Assembly: GCF_008831285.2 (NCBI RefSeq)
Contig: NC_045150.1
Coordinates: forward strand, 1,688,001 to 1,748,000
DNA: 60,000 nt
Direction: 5' to 3'
From: Nymphaea colorata
Taxonomy: Eukaryota; Streptophyta; Magnoliopsida; Nymphaeales; Nymphaeaceae
Of the stretch, positions 11,259-21,010 are shown piece by piece (position 1 is the first letter of the stretch; each line of letters starts with the position of its first letter). A model generated the notes under the pieces. That model ran no database searches and had not been told where the DNA came from. It saw only the letters and a program-made list of their open reading frames with translations. Made by a program: the position numbers and the translations under genes.

Positions 11259-12679
11259 TTAAATTGTCCCAAGTGATCCTCTAAATAAGCAGGCTGCCAT
11301 GCCAAGGGTCAAGCCAAAAAAGGCAGTAGCTGCCATCCTTAAGCTTCCACTTTGTCTTATCTTGTATAAGTCTCCAGCCCCAAACAAGGCCCTTTCAGCC
11401 CCAGCTTCCTCTAACTCGTTAAGGGTCCAAAGACTATTCTTTTGAAGATATTTATCCTTATGAACTTGTGCCCATATGCAATCATCCATTAAGAGTTTGG
11501 TACACCTGCTGGCCAAAAGCACACAGTTCAAGTCCTCCACTTTGTGTAAGCCGATGCCCCCAAAATCATAAGGATTATATAGTCTAGTGCAACTAATATG
11601 GTGGATATGTCGGACAGATTTTCCATCATTCTAAGGAATCTCATGCATATGGTTTTAAGTTTCTTATTTATTCTACGAGGGAGGCGAAACACCATCATCC
11701 AGTAGTGGGGAAGGCTAAACAACACATATTTAATAAAGATGATACACCTTGCATAAGAGAGAATATGGGCTTTCCAGCTTGCCAACTTATTTTCCATTTT
11801 GGTTAACAAGGGACAACACATATCCTCAGTGAGTCTACCACAAAATAAAGGGACTCTAAGATACTCAGCTGGAAGGGAGCCAATCGGCCATTGCAGTATG
11901 TTCCTGAGATCCTCTACCCTATAGTCCAAAGTTGTGTCCAGGAAAATAACATATTTTGCTTTGTTCACCTTCATACCAGCCAACTTCTCAAATTGCTCTA
12001 GCATCTCTTTAATGACACAAAATGACCTTATTGAGGCCTTAAAAACCATGAGAACATCGTCTGCATACATTACCACTTATGTCTCCTGAGATATTTTTCG
12101 GACCCTAGGGATGTGGATGTGGAAGCTTTTGTTGCGAGCCTCCACTTGGATTCTGCGATTGAAAATTTCCATAACCAGAATGAAAAGTATGGTGACATCA
12201 GGTCACCTTATTTGAGTCCTTTAGAAGCAGTGAACCTGTCCCCCAAGCATCCGTTGACCAACATCTCATACGATACTGCAAAAATACATTTCATCTACTT
12301 TGATGTACAAGCTACAAAATGTTGTTCGCCTCTGTATGAGTTTCCCTATCTACTTCGATAACTCAGATATACCTCTTGGTCCTGCAACATTCTGCATTAT
12401 ATGAAAATATGAAGTGTTGTTGTCCCCCTCTGCTAGCCATTGCACCTGAGACCTTTGCTTCCACATCACTTCTTCCATACAAAGGGCCTCTTGAAGGAAC
12501 TCTCTAATCTCGTGTTCCTGTTTTAATGCTTCTAAATCCCCATTTTCAACAAGAAGCCTGCACTGGTCTAGGCGAAGACGAAGATTCTCAATTCGGCTTT
12601 CCAACCGACCAAACTTCTCAGCATTCCCGTGCAATAAGGCACCTTTGACCAACTCTAGCTTCTTAAAAAGCTTGATCAT
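11259..12679 (-). pseudogene. LINE reverse transcriptase remnant (YADD)
   Basis: Seen: three adjoining minus-strand frames. 12,350-12,679 contains WKQRSQVQWLAEGDNNTSYFH, the ORF2 block that precedes RT. 11,528-12,076 begins VMYADDVLMVFKAS, the RT catalytic YADD (about 12,057-12,068), then KLAGMKVNKAKYVIFL and the WPIGSLPAEYLRVPLF block. 11,259-11,540 holds DLNCVLLASRCTKLLMDD, a post-RT block. RT segments between about 12,080 and 12,350 (the RPISLCN region) are missing, so an internal deletion is likely. Family: plant L1-clade LINE ORF2, which nicks and reverse transcribes at the target. The catalytic tetrad survives but the frame does not. Confidence 0.88.
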
Positions 12680-12689
12680 AAGGCATCCA

Positions 12690-13460
12690 GTGACAACGAA
12701 ACCCTATTCCTTCTTGATTATAAACTACCCATCTAAATCCATAATCCAAGGCTTGAATTGTCTAAAAGGTCGATGCCCCTTATTTAGTCTTCCTTTCATA
12801 AACATCTGTTACATTAAAAAACTATGGTCAAAAGTAGAGGATGTGGTGACCTTGAACACTCTAATACCACCAAACTCAGTAATCCACTTATTATTCACAA
12901 AACACTAGTCTAGCTTACACAAAACAGTTTGGGGCCCCATTTTGTGATTAGGCTATGTAATTTTTTTGGAGGGATCCTCTGCCTATCCATAAGCCTCATA
13001 AGCAAGTAAATACCAAAAATCACAATTTGTCTGGCATCGTGAAGGTCCTTCGAGCACACACCAACCCAATATATGTCCACAACAAAACTAAGGACCTACA
13101 AGACATTCTTCGTCCAAAAAGACATGATTCTACCCCTACCATTAAGCATAATATCATTAGACAAACCCAATCTCAAGCTTTGCTTGAAAAAGAAGGTCTC
13201 TCAACTCCTTTTGAGTCTCCATCCTAGCGAGGCCCCGGATATTCCAGTAAAGCACTTTCATTGGAAAGTATTTTGAGTCATTTTCATGAGGCTCACATGC
13301 CTCCATAGTATCACGATGAGAGCCCTCACCTTCAGCAGAGATGGCATCTTTAATATTCCTGAGATGAACAACCTCCCCGTCTTGACCGCCATCTTCTTCT
13401 TTTTGGTGCCAAGTGAGTGAGCCATAAGGAGCTCGACTAGGCTAGTAGGCTTCAAAGAGG
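12690..13460 (-). pseudogene. Probable LINE endonuclease region, badly degraded
   Basis: By position between ORF1 and RT this should encode the apurinic-type endonuclease. I could not read its catalytic motifs; only short broken frames are present. The call is by colinearity alone. Confidence 0.4.
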
Positions 13461-13473
13461 GTCTCCCCTTCTT

Positions 13474-14710
13474 TCACCTACCTGTATATTGAAGGCCTTT
13501 CTTAGGGCCTTGCCTACTATTGACACGCTTCTCCTTGCATAAGGGATTTAATTCCTTAGAAACACTCGAAAAATTGAGCACTAGGGTCTCCCTCTCCTCC
13601 AGCCACTTGCAGGGGCTAGCATCCTTCTCCCCATTCAGGTTCAATAGGAATCCAGGAGGCCCATCCTTTTTTAAATTGCAATTCGAGCTAATATGCATTA
13701 AATTGGAAAAAGGGTTAGGGTTAGTTGCCTTTCCGTTCAGTGGCTGCCAGATCTCCAGCCTTGTATTGTCGTCTCCCTGGTGCTCCCTTTAAAGATCAAT
13801 TGTTAACTGCTTCAAATTCAGCCCTATCATGCGGCGCAAAGGATCGAACAACCTGCTATGTAACCTTCTCAGCCTCTCCACTAAGGACTGAGAATCGATT
13901 GGCATCTGTCCCAACCAGATTTGGGGGTTCGTGACAATTCCCCATCTAGCTCTTGGCTAAAATATTGACTTTGCTCCACTTGTCCCTGCTCTATTCCTCC
14001 TCACCTCTTATGCCTTGAAGTTTCCACATGTTGGAGAAGTGGGAGGTTGTCCCACACTTGTGACAATATCGAACACGGTTCTCATACCAAACTTCCTGTT
14101 TGCGTTTACAAACCCCATCCACACCCATTGAGATTTTTGGTATTGGCCAGAAATTAAGAGGAACTTCAATACAGATGCATGCATATCCCAGCCTCTCCAT
14201 CTTGAGGCTGCAGCTATCAACTCTTACAAAAAACCCACCCAAAGCCTATGAGATAGATTTGTAACTATAATCTGCCCAGAAAACCAAAGGAAGTGCTGGC
14301 AGTTGAGTCCAAATACGCACGGACTCCTCCTCGTTGATTTTCATTTCCATTTCTGGCTTCCATCTTTTAGTGACAAAAATGACCACCAACCAACCATGTT
14401 CAGCATTTCAAAACCATCTTAGTTCTTCCTTTGAGGAGACCCTCACCAAGAAACGGCCATTTCCGATGATGGAGAATCACGGGTTAGCAACCGACACCCA
14501 TAGTTGTCTCACCTCTTCAAAGATATGCTTGAAGTCGAGACCAATGATTTGGTGTCCCCTGTACAATCTAGCAATCGATGAGAAACTGAATGGCTGCTCC
14601 ATTTTCTTGTAAACTTCACTAGGAATGTTGATGTTTACCTCATTTCCAGACCTTACCACGGAGGCCGCAGGCCATTCAACCTCCTCCTGTGCCCAACTCC
14701 CGTAGACCAC
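13474..14710 (-). pseudogene. LINE ORF1 with DUF4283-like domain and altered zinc knuckle
   Basis: Seen: the frame 14,477-14,710 includes NINIPSEVYKKMEQPFSFSS and GLDFKHIFEEVRQLWVSVAN, typical of the DUF4283 domain at the N-terminus of plant LINE ORF1. The frame 13,991-14,242 contains RYCHKCGTTSHFSNMW at 14,023-14,065: a C-x2-C-x4-H-x4 knuckle whose last cysteine is tryptophan (TGG for TGY). 13,474-13,698 is a further degenerate piece. Known: the protein binds LINE RNA. The loss of a zinc ligand and frame breaks show it is inactive. Confidence 0.8.
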
Positions 14711-15130
14711 ATTGGCTCAACTTTTACCCTGCAGCCCATCATCTTCACTCGCTACACTTTGTTGCCCAAAAGATCCAATATGCCCTTTCTGGGGTGAATT
14801 TTCTACAATCCCCTCCATTGCAGATGTTGAATCACCCTCTGTTCCGGAGATCTACCGGGTTGTGGAAGCACCGCCTCGCCCCTCAAATCCTTCGCCACCC
14901 ACATAACTCCTAGGCATCCTTACCCCCTCGTGCTTGCAAGACGAAGAAACCATCGTCTCTCTCTGGCTGTTGCACTTGTTGTGCTGCAAGGTGAGGAAAG
15001 ACAGAGACATCCTCTAGATCCATCTCTGCTGCTCTTCCCCCGGCAGAAGCCAAGGGGCAACGGAAGAAGAGGAACCCTACCTCACCCTCTCACGCTCTCA
15101 CACCTGCTCACTCTCTCACCTCCATTTTTA
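14711..15130 (-). other. LINE copy 2 5' leader and start of ORF1
   Basis: Lies between the readable ORF1 and the right target duplication. The plus strand is rich in CTCTC / CTCAC runs (15,090-15,125), so the element's RNA leader would be GA-rich. No coding signal is trusted here. Confidence 0.5.
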
Positions 15131-15145
15131 GAGAGCTTTCTGCAC
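15131..15145. repeat. Target-site duplication, right side of LINE copy 2
   Basis: GAGAGCTTTCTGCAC, one mismatch from the left copy. The sequence that follows (TCTAGAAGGCTTCTC) resembles TCTAAGAAGGCTTTCC at about 49,711 in duplication copy B, showing that copy A resumes here. Confidence 0.8.
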
Positions 15146-15299
15146 ATTTTCTAGAAGGCTTCTCAAAACAGAAGGCTCTACCCTTCTGCTAACATTGTAG
15201 GAGTAGGATTCTCAACACCGACCACTCAACTGTCTGGATAAAAGACTAATTGATGGCACCATGGAGAATATGACAATGGTCTTCCCCAAGATGTGGCCA

Positions 15300-15466
15300 T
15301 TAAAGAAAATTAGAGTAAAAGGGAAATGCAGCAAGATTTGAGCCTACGTCCATGATCAAGGCAACATACTCAGAATTTTATTGATGAACTCTCGCTCACA
15401 CAAATGATTATAGGGTCGTGTGTTGCCAAATATATAGTCGACAACTTCTCAACAGATTTCGCTTCT
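15300..15466 (-). repeat. 3' LTR of Ty1/copia element
   Basis: About 165 bp, similar across its length to 20,830-21,010 (shared TGATCAAGG, ACTCAGAATTTTAT and CCAAATATATAGT-like blocks). Terminal TG/CA ends have decayed, so limits are approximate. A short purine-rich stretch (AGAGAAG on the minus strand) lies just inside, at about 15,469, where a polypurine tract is expected. Confidence 0.75.
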
Positions 15467-15967
15467 CTAGGCCTAGCTTGGTCATCAAAACTTTAAATGC
15501 TCCTTAGGTCAGGTCTTAGTGAAAATATCTACCGGTTGCCTTTCTATTGAAATGTGTTTTGGGACAGGTTTCCCTTGAGTAACTCTTTCTCCTATATAGT
15601 GAAAATCAATCTGAATATGTTTTGATTGATTATGGAAAACTAGATTCGGTGTCATATGGAGTGAACTTTGGTTCTGGAGTGCAAAATGGGCACCTTATGT
15701 ATCTGAACTCCAATGTCTTTTAAAGCCATAACCCTATATTCGGCTTCAGCAGTAGAATGAGAAACAATTTTTTATTTCTTAGAATAATATGACACATATT
15801 TAGCACCAGGACAACACAATATCCAATGGTTGACCTTCAGGTTTATAGTCATCCAGCCTGATCATGATAAAAAAAAAGGCATAAAGATTAAGGGTACTTT
15901 GAGATAGTATACAAAGTCCAATATTTATACTTCCCTTGATATACCTGACAATCCTTGTAACAATTTA
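15467..15967 (-). pseudogene. Copia RNase H C-terminal part
   Basis: Seen: the minus strand reads GERVTQGKPVPKHISIERQP followed by VDIFTKT, equivalent to the canonical ending of plant copia polyproteins (..ADIFTK..). Further right, the sequence at about 15,940 reads VTRIVRYIKGSINIGLCI, matching the conserved R.LRYLKGT block. Between them is the expected SAEAEY-like region (a stop-broken frame near 15,730). Separated from its upstream half by a nested DNA transposon. Non-functional. Confidence 0.85.
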
Positions 15968-16675
15968 ACCCTGCTTGGTTGGAGGGAAAGGAAGGGAAAG
16001 GGAAGGAAACAACAATCAATCCTTCATTTGGTTGATTAATTAAGAAGAAGAGAAAGGAAAGGAAAGCAAAAGAAACAAAGGAAAGAAAAGAGAGCTATAA
16101 TGTAAATCCAATCCCTCCAAAATTGGAGGGATTGGGAAGGAAAGGAAAAGCCTATCCCTTTTTACCGTGTATACCCTTTCCACCTCGCCTACAGAAGAGA
16201 GATCAACTGACCTCCCTCCTCACCGCTGGTCAAGACTCCGATAGGCACCGGCCGGGCCTGTCTCTCCCTCCCTTCTTGGCACTGCTCGAGACTTGGATGA
16301 TATTTCACAACGGCTCCTTTACCACAATCAAGTTTTTGTCATTTTTATATCATCCAATTAGGGCACCTGAAAATTTGTTTGATTGATAAATTTTTATCAT
16401 ATTTATTACTATAGAATGGAATGTCAATTGTAAGTGTGGTTCCCTTGTTATTGAATCAGAAAATCAAATAAAATAATTTTTTGAATGTTAGGGGTAATAT
16501 TGTAAATTATTAGCAATTCTATCCTTTTGTTTCTTTATCCAAACAAGCTTTATAATCACCTATTTCCTTTCCTTTCCATTCCATTCCTTTTTCATTCATT
16601 TTCTCTTGTTTGCTTTGCTTTGCTTTCCTTTCCATGCCTCCCTTTCCTTCGCTTGCCCTCCATCCAAACAAAGTG
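15968..16675. mobile_element. Non-autonomous DNA transposon nested in copia
   Basis: Seen: the left end CCCTGCTTGGTTGGAGGG and the right end, whose reverse complement is CACTTTGTTTGGATGGAGGG, form imperfect inverted termini followed by GGAAAGGAAGGGAAAG-type purine runs on the left and complementary pyrimidine runs on the right. It interrupts the copia RNase H coding between HQPLHNHYY and VTRIVRYIKG, sequences normally adjacent. Flanks are weakly duplicated (TCATTATTA / AAATTGTTA on the minus strand, 6 of 9). About 0.7 kb, no transposase. A Mutator-like family is possible from the 9-bp spacing but unproven. Confidence 0.65.
16108..16135. repeat. Perfect 13-bp inverted repeat
   Basis: CCAATCCCTCCAA, two bases, then TTGGAGGGATTGG. 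Lies inside the nested DNA element. Confidence 0.9.
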
Positions 16676-16808
16676 TAATAATGATTATGTAGAGGTTGAT
16701 GCATAAACTGACTTACATAATTGATGGCAAAGGATATTTTGGACGTGTGAGGCATAAATATTGTAATGGACCCACGATTTCCTCATACAAAGTCGGGTCC
16801 TAAAAGTG
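16676..16808 (-). pseudogene. Copia RT/RNase H junction fragment
   Basis: Seen: the minus strand reads DPTLYEEIVGPLQYLCLTR and then a frame with YVSQFMHQPLHNHYY, the conserved segment joining RT and RNase H in copia elements (..Y...VG.LQYL..TRPD....V...SQFM..P). It is cut on the left by the DNA element ending at 16,675 and on the right by the hAT MITE beginning at 16,817. Confidence 0.85.
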
Positions 16809-17311
16809 CTTGTCAGTAGGGATGGGCAACAGTACTCAATGGGTAGTTGGGTACCTAGGCCGTGATCGGCCGGGCTTGGTCTGCTTCTTTGACTCTTGGG
16901 CCGGACCAGGTTGGGCATTGGGGGCCCAATTATGATTCATCGGCATATGATACTAGCAATCGGCTTACTTAGAAATCTTTTATGCAACTTTGATGACTCC
17001 CTTAGAAATTCTTCATGTTTCACCAATAGCACCCTTAGAATCTCTTCATATGTTGCTGATGGCACTCTTAGAAGATCTCAGCATGTCACTAAGGGTTTTT
17101 TATATATTAAAATATGAAATGCTAAAGGTTTCAAATATAGGTGGAAATCAAACTAGGTATCCGACAGGTATAAAGTTGATGGTCAGGCTCAGCCCGATAA
17201 CTAAGCGGGCTGGGCTTGGGCTGCTGACAAAGGTTTTGGGCCAGCCCGAGCCCGACTTTCTTGAACCTTAGGTTGGCTCGGCATGGCCTGATGCCCTGCC
17301 TTACTTGTCAG
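16809..17311. mobile_element. hAT MITE with perfect 8-bp target duplication
   Basis: Seen: CTTGTCAG occurs at 16,809-16,816 and again at 17,304-17,311. Between them (16,817-17,303, 487 bp) the ends are TAGGGATGGGCA and, in reverse complement, TAAGGCAGGGCA, 9 of 12 matching. The interior is rich in GGGC and GCCC words. An 8-bp duplication with short inverted termini is the hAT signature; no transposase frame is present. It sits inside the copia RT/RNase H coding, whose conserved motifs resume on each side. Confidence 0.9.
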
Positions 17312-18223
17312 CTTGCTCTGGCCGTGACATCTTGGAGCTCATAGGAGTGTTAGAGAGCTTACAATCTCTCATCGTTGCTTTTTCAAGAACACACTTAGCA
17401 TGTTTGGCTTGACATAGAAAATTCCTTGAGACATGCAAGAAACTTCAACTCCCAAGAAATAGCTAAGATGTCCAAGGCTTTTAACCAGGAATGTGCAGAA
17501 ACTATCAACAATTTTTTGCAAAATAGGGCCATCACTACTTAATAGAACTATGTCATCAACATAAACCAATAAAGTAAGAACTTTAGAATCTTTGCTCATG
17601 GTGAACTTGGATGTATCTACCTTATTAGAAACAAATCCATAGTCAAGAAAGAAGTTGCTTAGTCTAGCGAACCACATTCTGGATGCTTGTTTCAAGAGAG
17701 AGCTCGCTGTTGCATAGTAATGTCTCTTTGAGAGTAATGGCTCATGGAGGCCAATTAAGAAAAACACTCTTTGTATCTAACTGTGTTGCTCCCATTTATG
17801 AACCGTGGTGACAAATAAGACATTTCGTATGGTGGGGGACACACAATAGGAGAAAACATTTCATGGAGTTATATTCCTTCCTTCTGAATAAATCCCCCAC
17901 ATAGCAACCAGCCTCACCGTCAACTTTTCTAGTGTCCTATTTTATTTAAGCTTTTTTTTTTTAAAAAAAACCATTTGAACCCCACTGCATTCATATTTTC
18001 TTTTCGGGAAACAAGATGCCAAGTTTGGTTTTTCCATTAAGTCTTTCATTTCCTTATCCATGACTGACTTCCAGTCTGAGTGTCCAACCCCCTCATTAAC
18101 ACTCCTTGGCCCTTTAGGTATCCTTGGATAAAGTTCACGAATGTTAGCATATCTAGGATTTGGGAAATAGGTACTGACCATAGATTTGGCGACCATGGTT
18201 TGTGGCACAGCTTCAATAGGCAT
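17312..18223 (-). pseudogene. Copia reverse transcriptase remnant (YVDD)
   Basis: Seen: the frame 17,369-17,767 includes KQASRMWFARLSNFFLDYGF, then TLLVYVDDIVLLSSD, the copia RT catalytic YVDD (about 17,555-17,566), then SLGHLSYFLGVEV and GIFYVKPNM. The frame 17,942-18,223 contains HSDWKSVMDKEMKDLMEK, the block that opens copia RT. Between them the frame is broken, and a 46-bp stretch at 17,711-17,756 is repeated at about 18,243-18,288, suggesting rearrangement. Function: synthesis of element cDNA in the particle. Dead here. Confidence 0.9.
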
Positions 18224-18299
18224 TATCCTACATGGGTTGATGTTGCATAGTAATGTCTCTTTGAGACTAATGGCTCATGGAGGCCAAGTCTAAGTTTTC

Positions 18300-19430
18300 A
18301 AATTGACTTCCAATACCTTGCTCATCATCATCAACTACATGATCATCACTAAGAATAGCTTGTTTAATGTTAGAAATATTGTTGTTTTCAATAGCGGAAG
18401 GCATATATCATTGAATGACTGGTGGTCTTCTTGCCGAGCAAGAGTAGAATAATCTTCTTTGCAGTGGCAATTACACACTATAGTCCACTTGAATATCTAT
18501 CTCATCCCATTCTTCAAATGTAGAAAAATCTGAGGTAGAAACTGTTCCATCATACAGCCTTGCAAGTCATTTATATGGCAGATATTGTCATGAAAAATGT
18601 AATGTAGACACGGTATAAATCTTGCCAATTCCAAGGTGCAGCCATTGGTACCCTTGATGATGAAGACTATATTCAAGAAAAATGAAGGAAATGATTTTGG
18701 CTCAAGCTTAATTGAGGTAGTCTCTTAAGTATGGGAAACAACGGCAAGACTCTTAAGTATGGGAAACAACGACACTCAAAAGTTCACAAAAAAACATATT
18801 TTAATTGTTGTCTGAATAATATAAGGTAGGGTAAATCCAATTCAATAGACATAGATGACAACTTATTTATCAAAAACACAACGCTAGAAAAAACTTCAAA
18901 TGTTGGCACACCAGCATGGAACTTGGTTAATCCAAGTTCAATAGCGCTTTTATGGTTTCTGTCAACAAGTTTGTTTTGTATGTGGGCAAGGAAATTATTG
19001 CCTTATTCCTAAATTTTTTAAGGTGATTCATAAAATTATGGCTCATATATCATCTGCCTCCATCAGACTAAAAAATTTAGATTCTTTTATCAAACTGCCA
19101 CTCAACAAATTTCTGAAAATTCATGAAGCATTGAAAAAAATCTAACTTAAAATTTAAAGGGTATAGCCATGTGAACATGAATGATCATCAATAAATATAA
19201 TTTAAAATCTATATCTACAATGTGAGGCAAAAGGGGCTGGTCCCCAAAAATCTAAATGAATTTTTCCAAAAATTTCAGAAGTCCTATCAGCACGTTCAAA
19301 GAAGTGCAACCTACAAGCTTTTCTGAAGTGGCAACTATGACAATAGCACTCTTAGAATGAGAAAAAGAAATTCAAATCAAATTTTTTCTGATAAAAAACT
19401 TCACAATAGCAGTGTTGGGTTTTCCTATTC
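18300..19430 (-). pseudogene. Copia integrase remnant
   Basis: Seen: near 19,220-19,260 the minus strand reads KIHLDFWGPAPFAS, equivalent to the conserved HSDLWGP of copia integrase cores, followed by IDDHS as in F.DD.SR. The rest is stop-rich. A 28-bp tandem duplication (TCTTAAGTATGGGAAACAAC) is seen at 18,724-18,772. Correct position between the gag-pre-integrase region and RT. Confidence 0.75.
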
Positions 19431-19437
19431 TATTGTG

Positions 19438-19800
19438 TCATTGCACTTCTGATGTTTGCTGAAATCTATTAGAAAAGTGGGTTGTGTGATTTTGAAGGAT
19501 ATCTCCAATGGCATAACGTCTATGGCCCTTGGTTCCCTGTGCCACTATTCTGTCCGTTCTCATGTCGTTTATCAAACAATGTGAAGTAGTAAACTCAAAG
19601 TTATATGATAGCTCACAAGTGAATTGACTAACTGACAACAAATCTTTCTTTAAATTTGGCACATAAAGAACATCAGATAATGGTAGAGAAATTATATTTG
19701 GTCTCAAGTCTGCCTTTGCCAATGTGGGATATGGACAGGGTGTCACCACTGCCTACTTCAATATGATCTTTTCCTTGATAAAATGAGGAGACCAAGAGCT
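19438..19800 (-). pseudogene. Copia protease-side / gag-pre-integrase region
   Basis: Seen: the minus-strand frame reads LSDVLYVPNLKKDLLSVSQF, the family motif (L..VLYVP....NLLSV.QL) directly after the protease, then an HH-poor GAG-pre-integrase stretch RRYAIGDILQNHT. Just upstream a different frame reads FYQGKDHIEVGSGDTLSISH, like the segment between the protease active site and VLYVP in copia polyproteins. A frameshift separates them. The DSGA-type protease active site itself was not readable. Confidence 0.8.
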
Positions 19801-19829
19801 TACCTGAGTTACTATTCATATGTGTTGAT

Positions 19830-20824
19830 GCTTCATTGTATGCATGCCACTCATCATTCTAATTTCATCAATAGTAACAGCCACAAGAGCTTGCTGGCCA
19901 TCTTCAGCCTGGTAGGCATGGTTAAATATCTTTAAACAATTAATAGCAGAACGATGTTTCTTACCACATATTTAACAAACTACCTATTCTTTGTTCATCG
20001 TATTGCCTTCTTTGAAAAAATAATTGTTATTTTGGTTTGATTTCTGTTGATAATTCCCACAAACATGGTTAGAGTATCCATGACCTCGACCTCATCCGCA
20101 AGAAGTCTACTGATGAACCATAGCCATGAATAGCTGTGCTGAAATTTTGAAATAAGAATTGTAACTTTGAAGCAATGGAACCACTTCTTATATGCAAGAA
20201 CATGAGGCCAAATCATAGAGGCAACAAATGCCTTATATCCATCACAAAGACCTTGGAGGAGCCAAAAGACCTTTGCACTATCATCAATAGGTTTACCAAT
20301 TGCAGGGAGATCATCATAAATGCTTTGGAACTTTCAGATGTATTCAGGCAGAGGGCCATCTCCATTCTTAAGAGAGGTCAATAAGGGGGTAAGATGTACT
20401 CATGTTCATTCGATTGTTGGGAATATGCATCCAAGAATGCATTTCAAATATCTTTGGAATTCCAAATATCTTTGGAATTGTCTAGGCTTACAACCAGACC
20501 AATGGCACTTTTAGAAAGCGTGCCAATGATCCATCCCTTCAGTAATCTATTTGATTTCTTCCATGTTGTAAATTGTAAATTAGGAAGCAATTTTTGTGTG
20601 CCAGTTTCAATCTTGAACTCAGGTGGCTGAGCTACTTTTCCCATCAAGAAGGCTTGTAAGTGTTGGCTTTCAATAAGTGTGAGGAGTTGGTTTATCCATA
20701 GAAGGAAGTTTTCTACATGAAGTTTGAGAGAAACAAAGTAGGAAAAATTAATGCTTGATGGGTATGGGAAAACTGGCGTGAATGATGGATCAAGGGGAGA
20801 GGATGCTATAGGCACTAATACCAT
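19830..20824 (-). pseudogene. Copia gag remnant
   Basis: Seen: the frame 20,444-20,824 contains FVSLKLHVENFLLWINQLLT, then FLMGKVAQPPEF and a W-rich stretch ending LSKSAIGLVVSLDNSKDIW, all in the order of the UBN2/Retrotran_gag region of plant copia elements. Further down, near 19,930-19,980, ICGKKHRSAINCLKIFNHAY matches a copia zinc knuckle, but the codon after its first Cys is a stop. The apparent ATG at 20,824 lies within the primer binding site, so it is not a real start. Confidence 0.85.
20812..20823 (-). promoter_or_regulatory. Copia primer binding site (initiator tRNA-Met type)
   Basis: Minus strand TGGTATTAGTGC, resembling TGGTATCAGAGC. Lies just inside the right-hand (5') LTR. Confidence 0.75.
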
Positions 20825-20829
20825 AACAA

Positions 20830-21010
20830 AATCAAATTAGAAGGGAAACACAGTAGGATTTAACGTGGTTTAGCTCAAGAATGAGCATATGTTTATGATC
20901 AAGGAAACACACTCAGAATTTTATAATGAAGACTCCCATACATAGAGATGATTATAGGCTCATGTGTTGGCAAATATATAGTTTATAGTTGTTCAATAGA
21001 TTTCAACATC
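20830..21010 (-). repeat. 5' LTR of Ty1/copia element
   Basis: About 180 bp, similar to 15,300-15,466. On the minus strand it starts TGTTGAAATCTATTG and is followed inward by the primer binding site. Confidence 0.75.

Larger units (their letters stand above)
9927..15130 (-). mobile_element. Near full-length L1-type LINE, copy 2
   Basis: Seen: between two copies of a 15-bp sequence (GAGAGCTTTGTGCAC / GAGAGCTTTCTGCAC) the minus strand carries, in order, a 5' leader, an ORF1 with DUF4283-like region and zinc knuckle, a region expected to hold the endonuclease, the RT with YADD motif, a zf-RVT-like domain and an RNase H-like tail. Length is 5,204 bp. Every module is broken by stops or shifts. 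The 3' end shows AATAAA-like sequence near 9,965 but no poly(A) run. The diverged copy of the flanking DNA at about 49,690 has no LINE, so an empty site is preserved in the same window. Strong assignment. Confidence 0.88.
15300..21010 (-). mobile_element. Degenerate Ty1/copia retrotransposon, short LTRs
   Basis: Seen: two short LTRs of under 200 bp in direct orientation enclose, on the minus strand, gag (20.8-19.9 kb), the gag-pre-integrase region (19.8-19.4), integrase (19.3-18.8), RT with YVDD (18.2-17.3) and RNase H (16.8-15.5). This integrase-before-RT order defines Ty1/copia. A primer binding site like TGGTATTAGTGC lies at 20,812-20,823 directly inside the 5' LTR. The element is split by an hAT MITE (16,817-17,303) and another small DNA element (15,968-16,675). 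All frames have stops; it cannot be autonomous. Confidence 0.9.

Noticed and set aside
13706-13722. AGGGTTAGGGTTAG telomere-like motif
   Set aside because: Only about two units, inside LINE ORF1 sequence; not an interstitial telomere tract.
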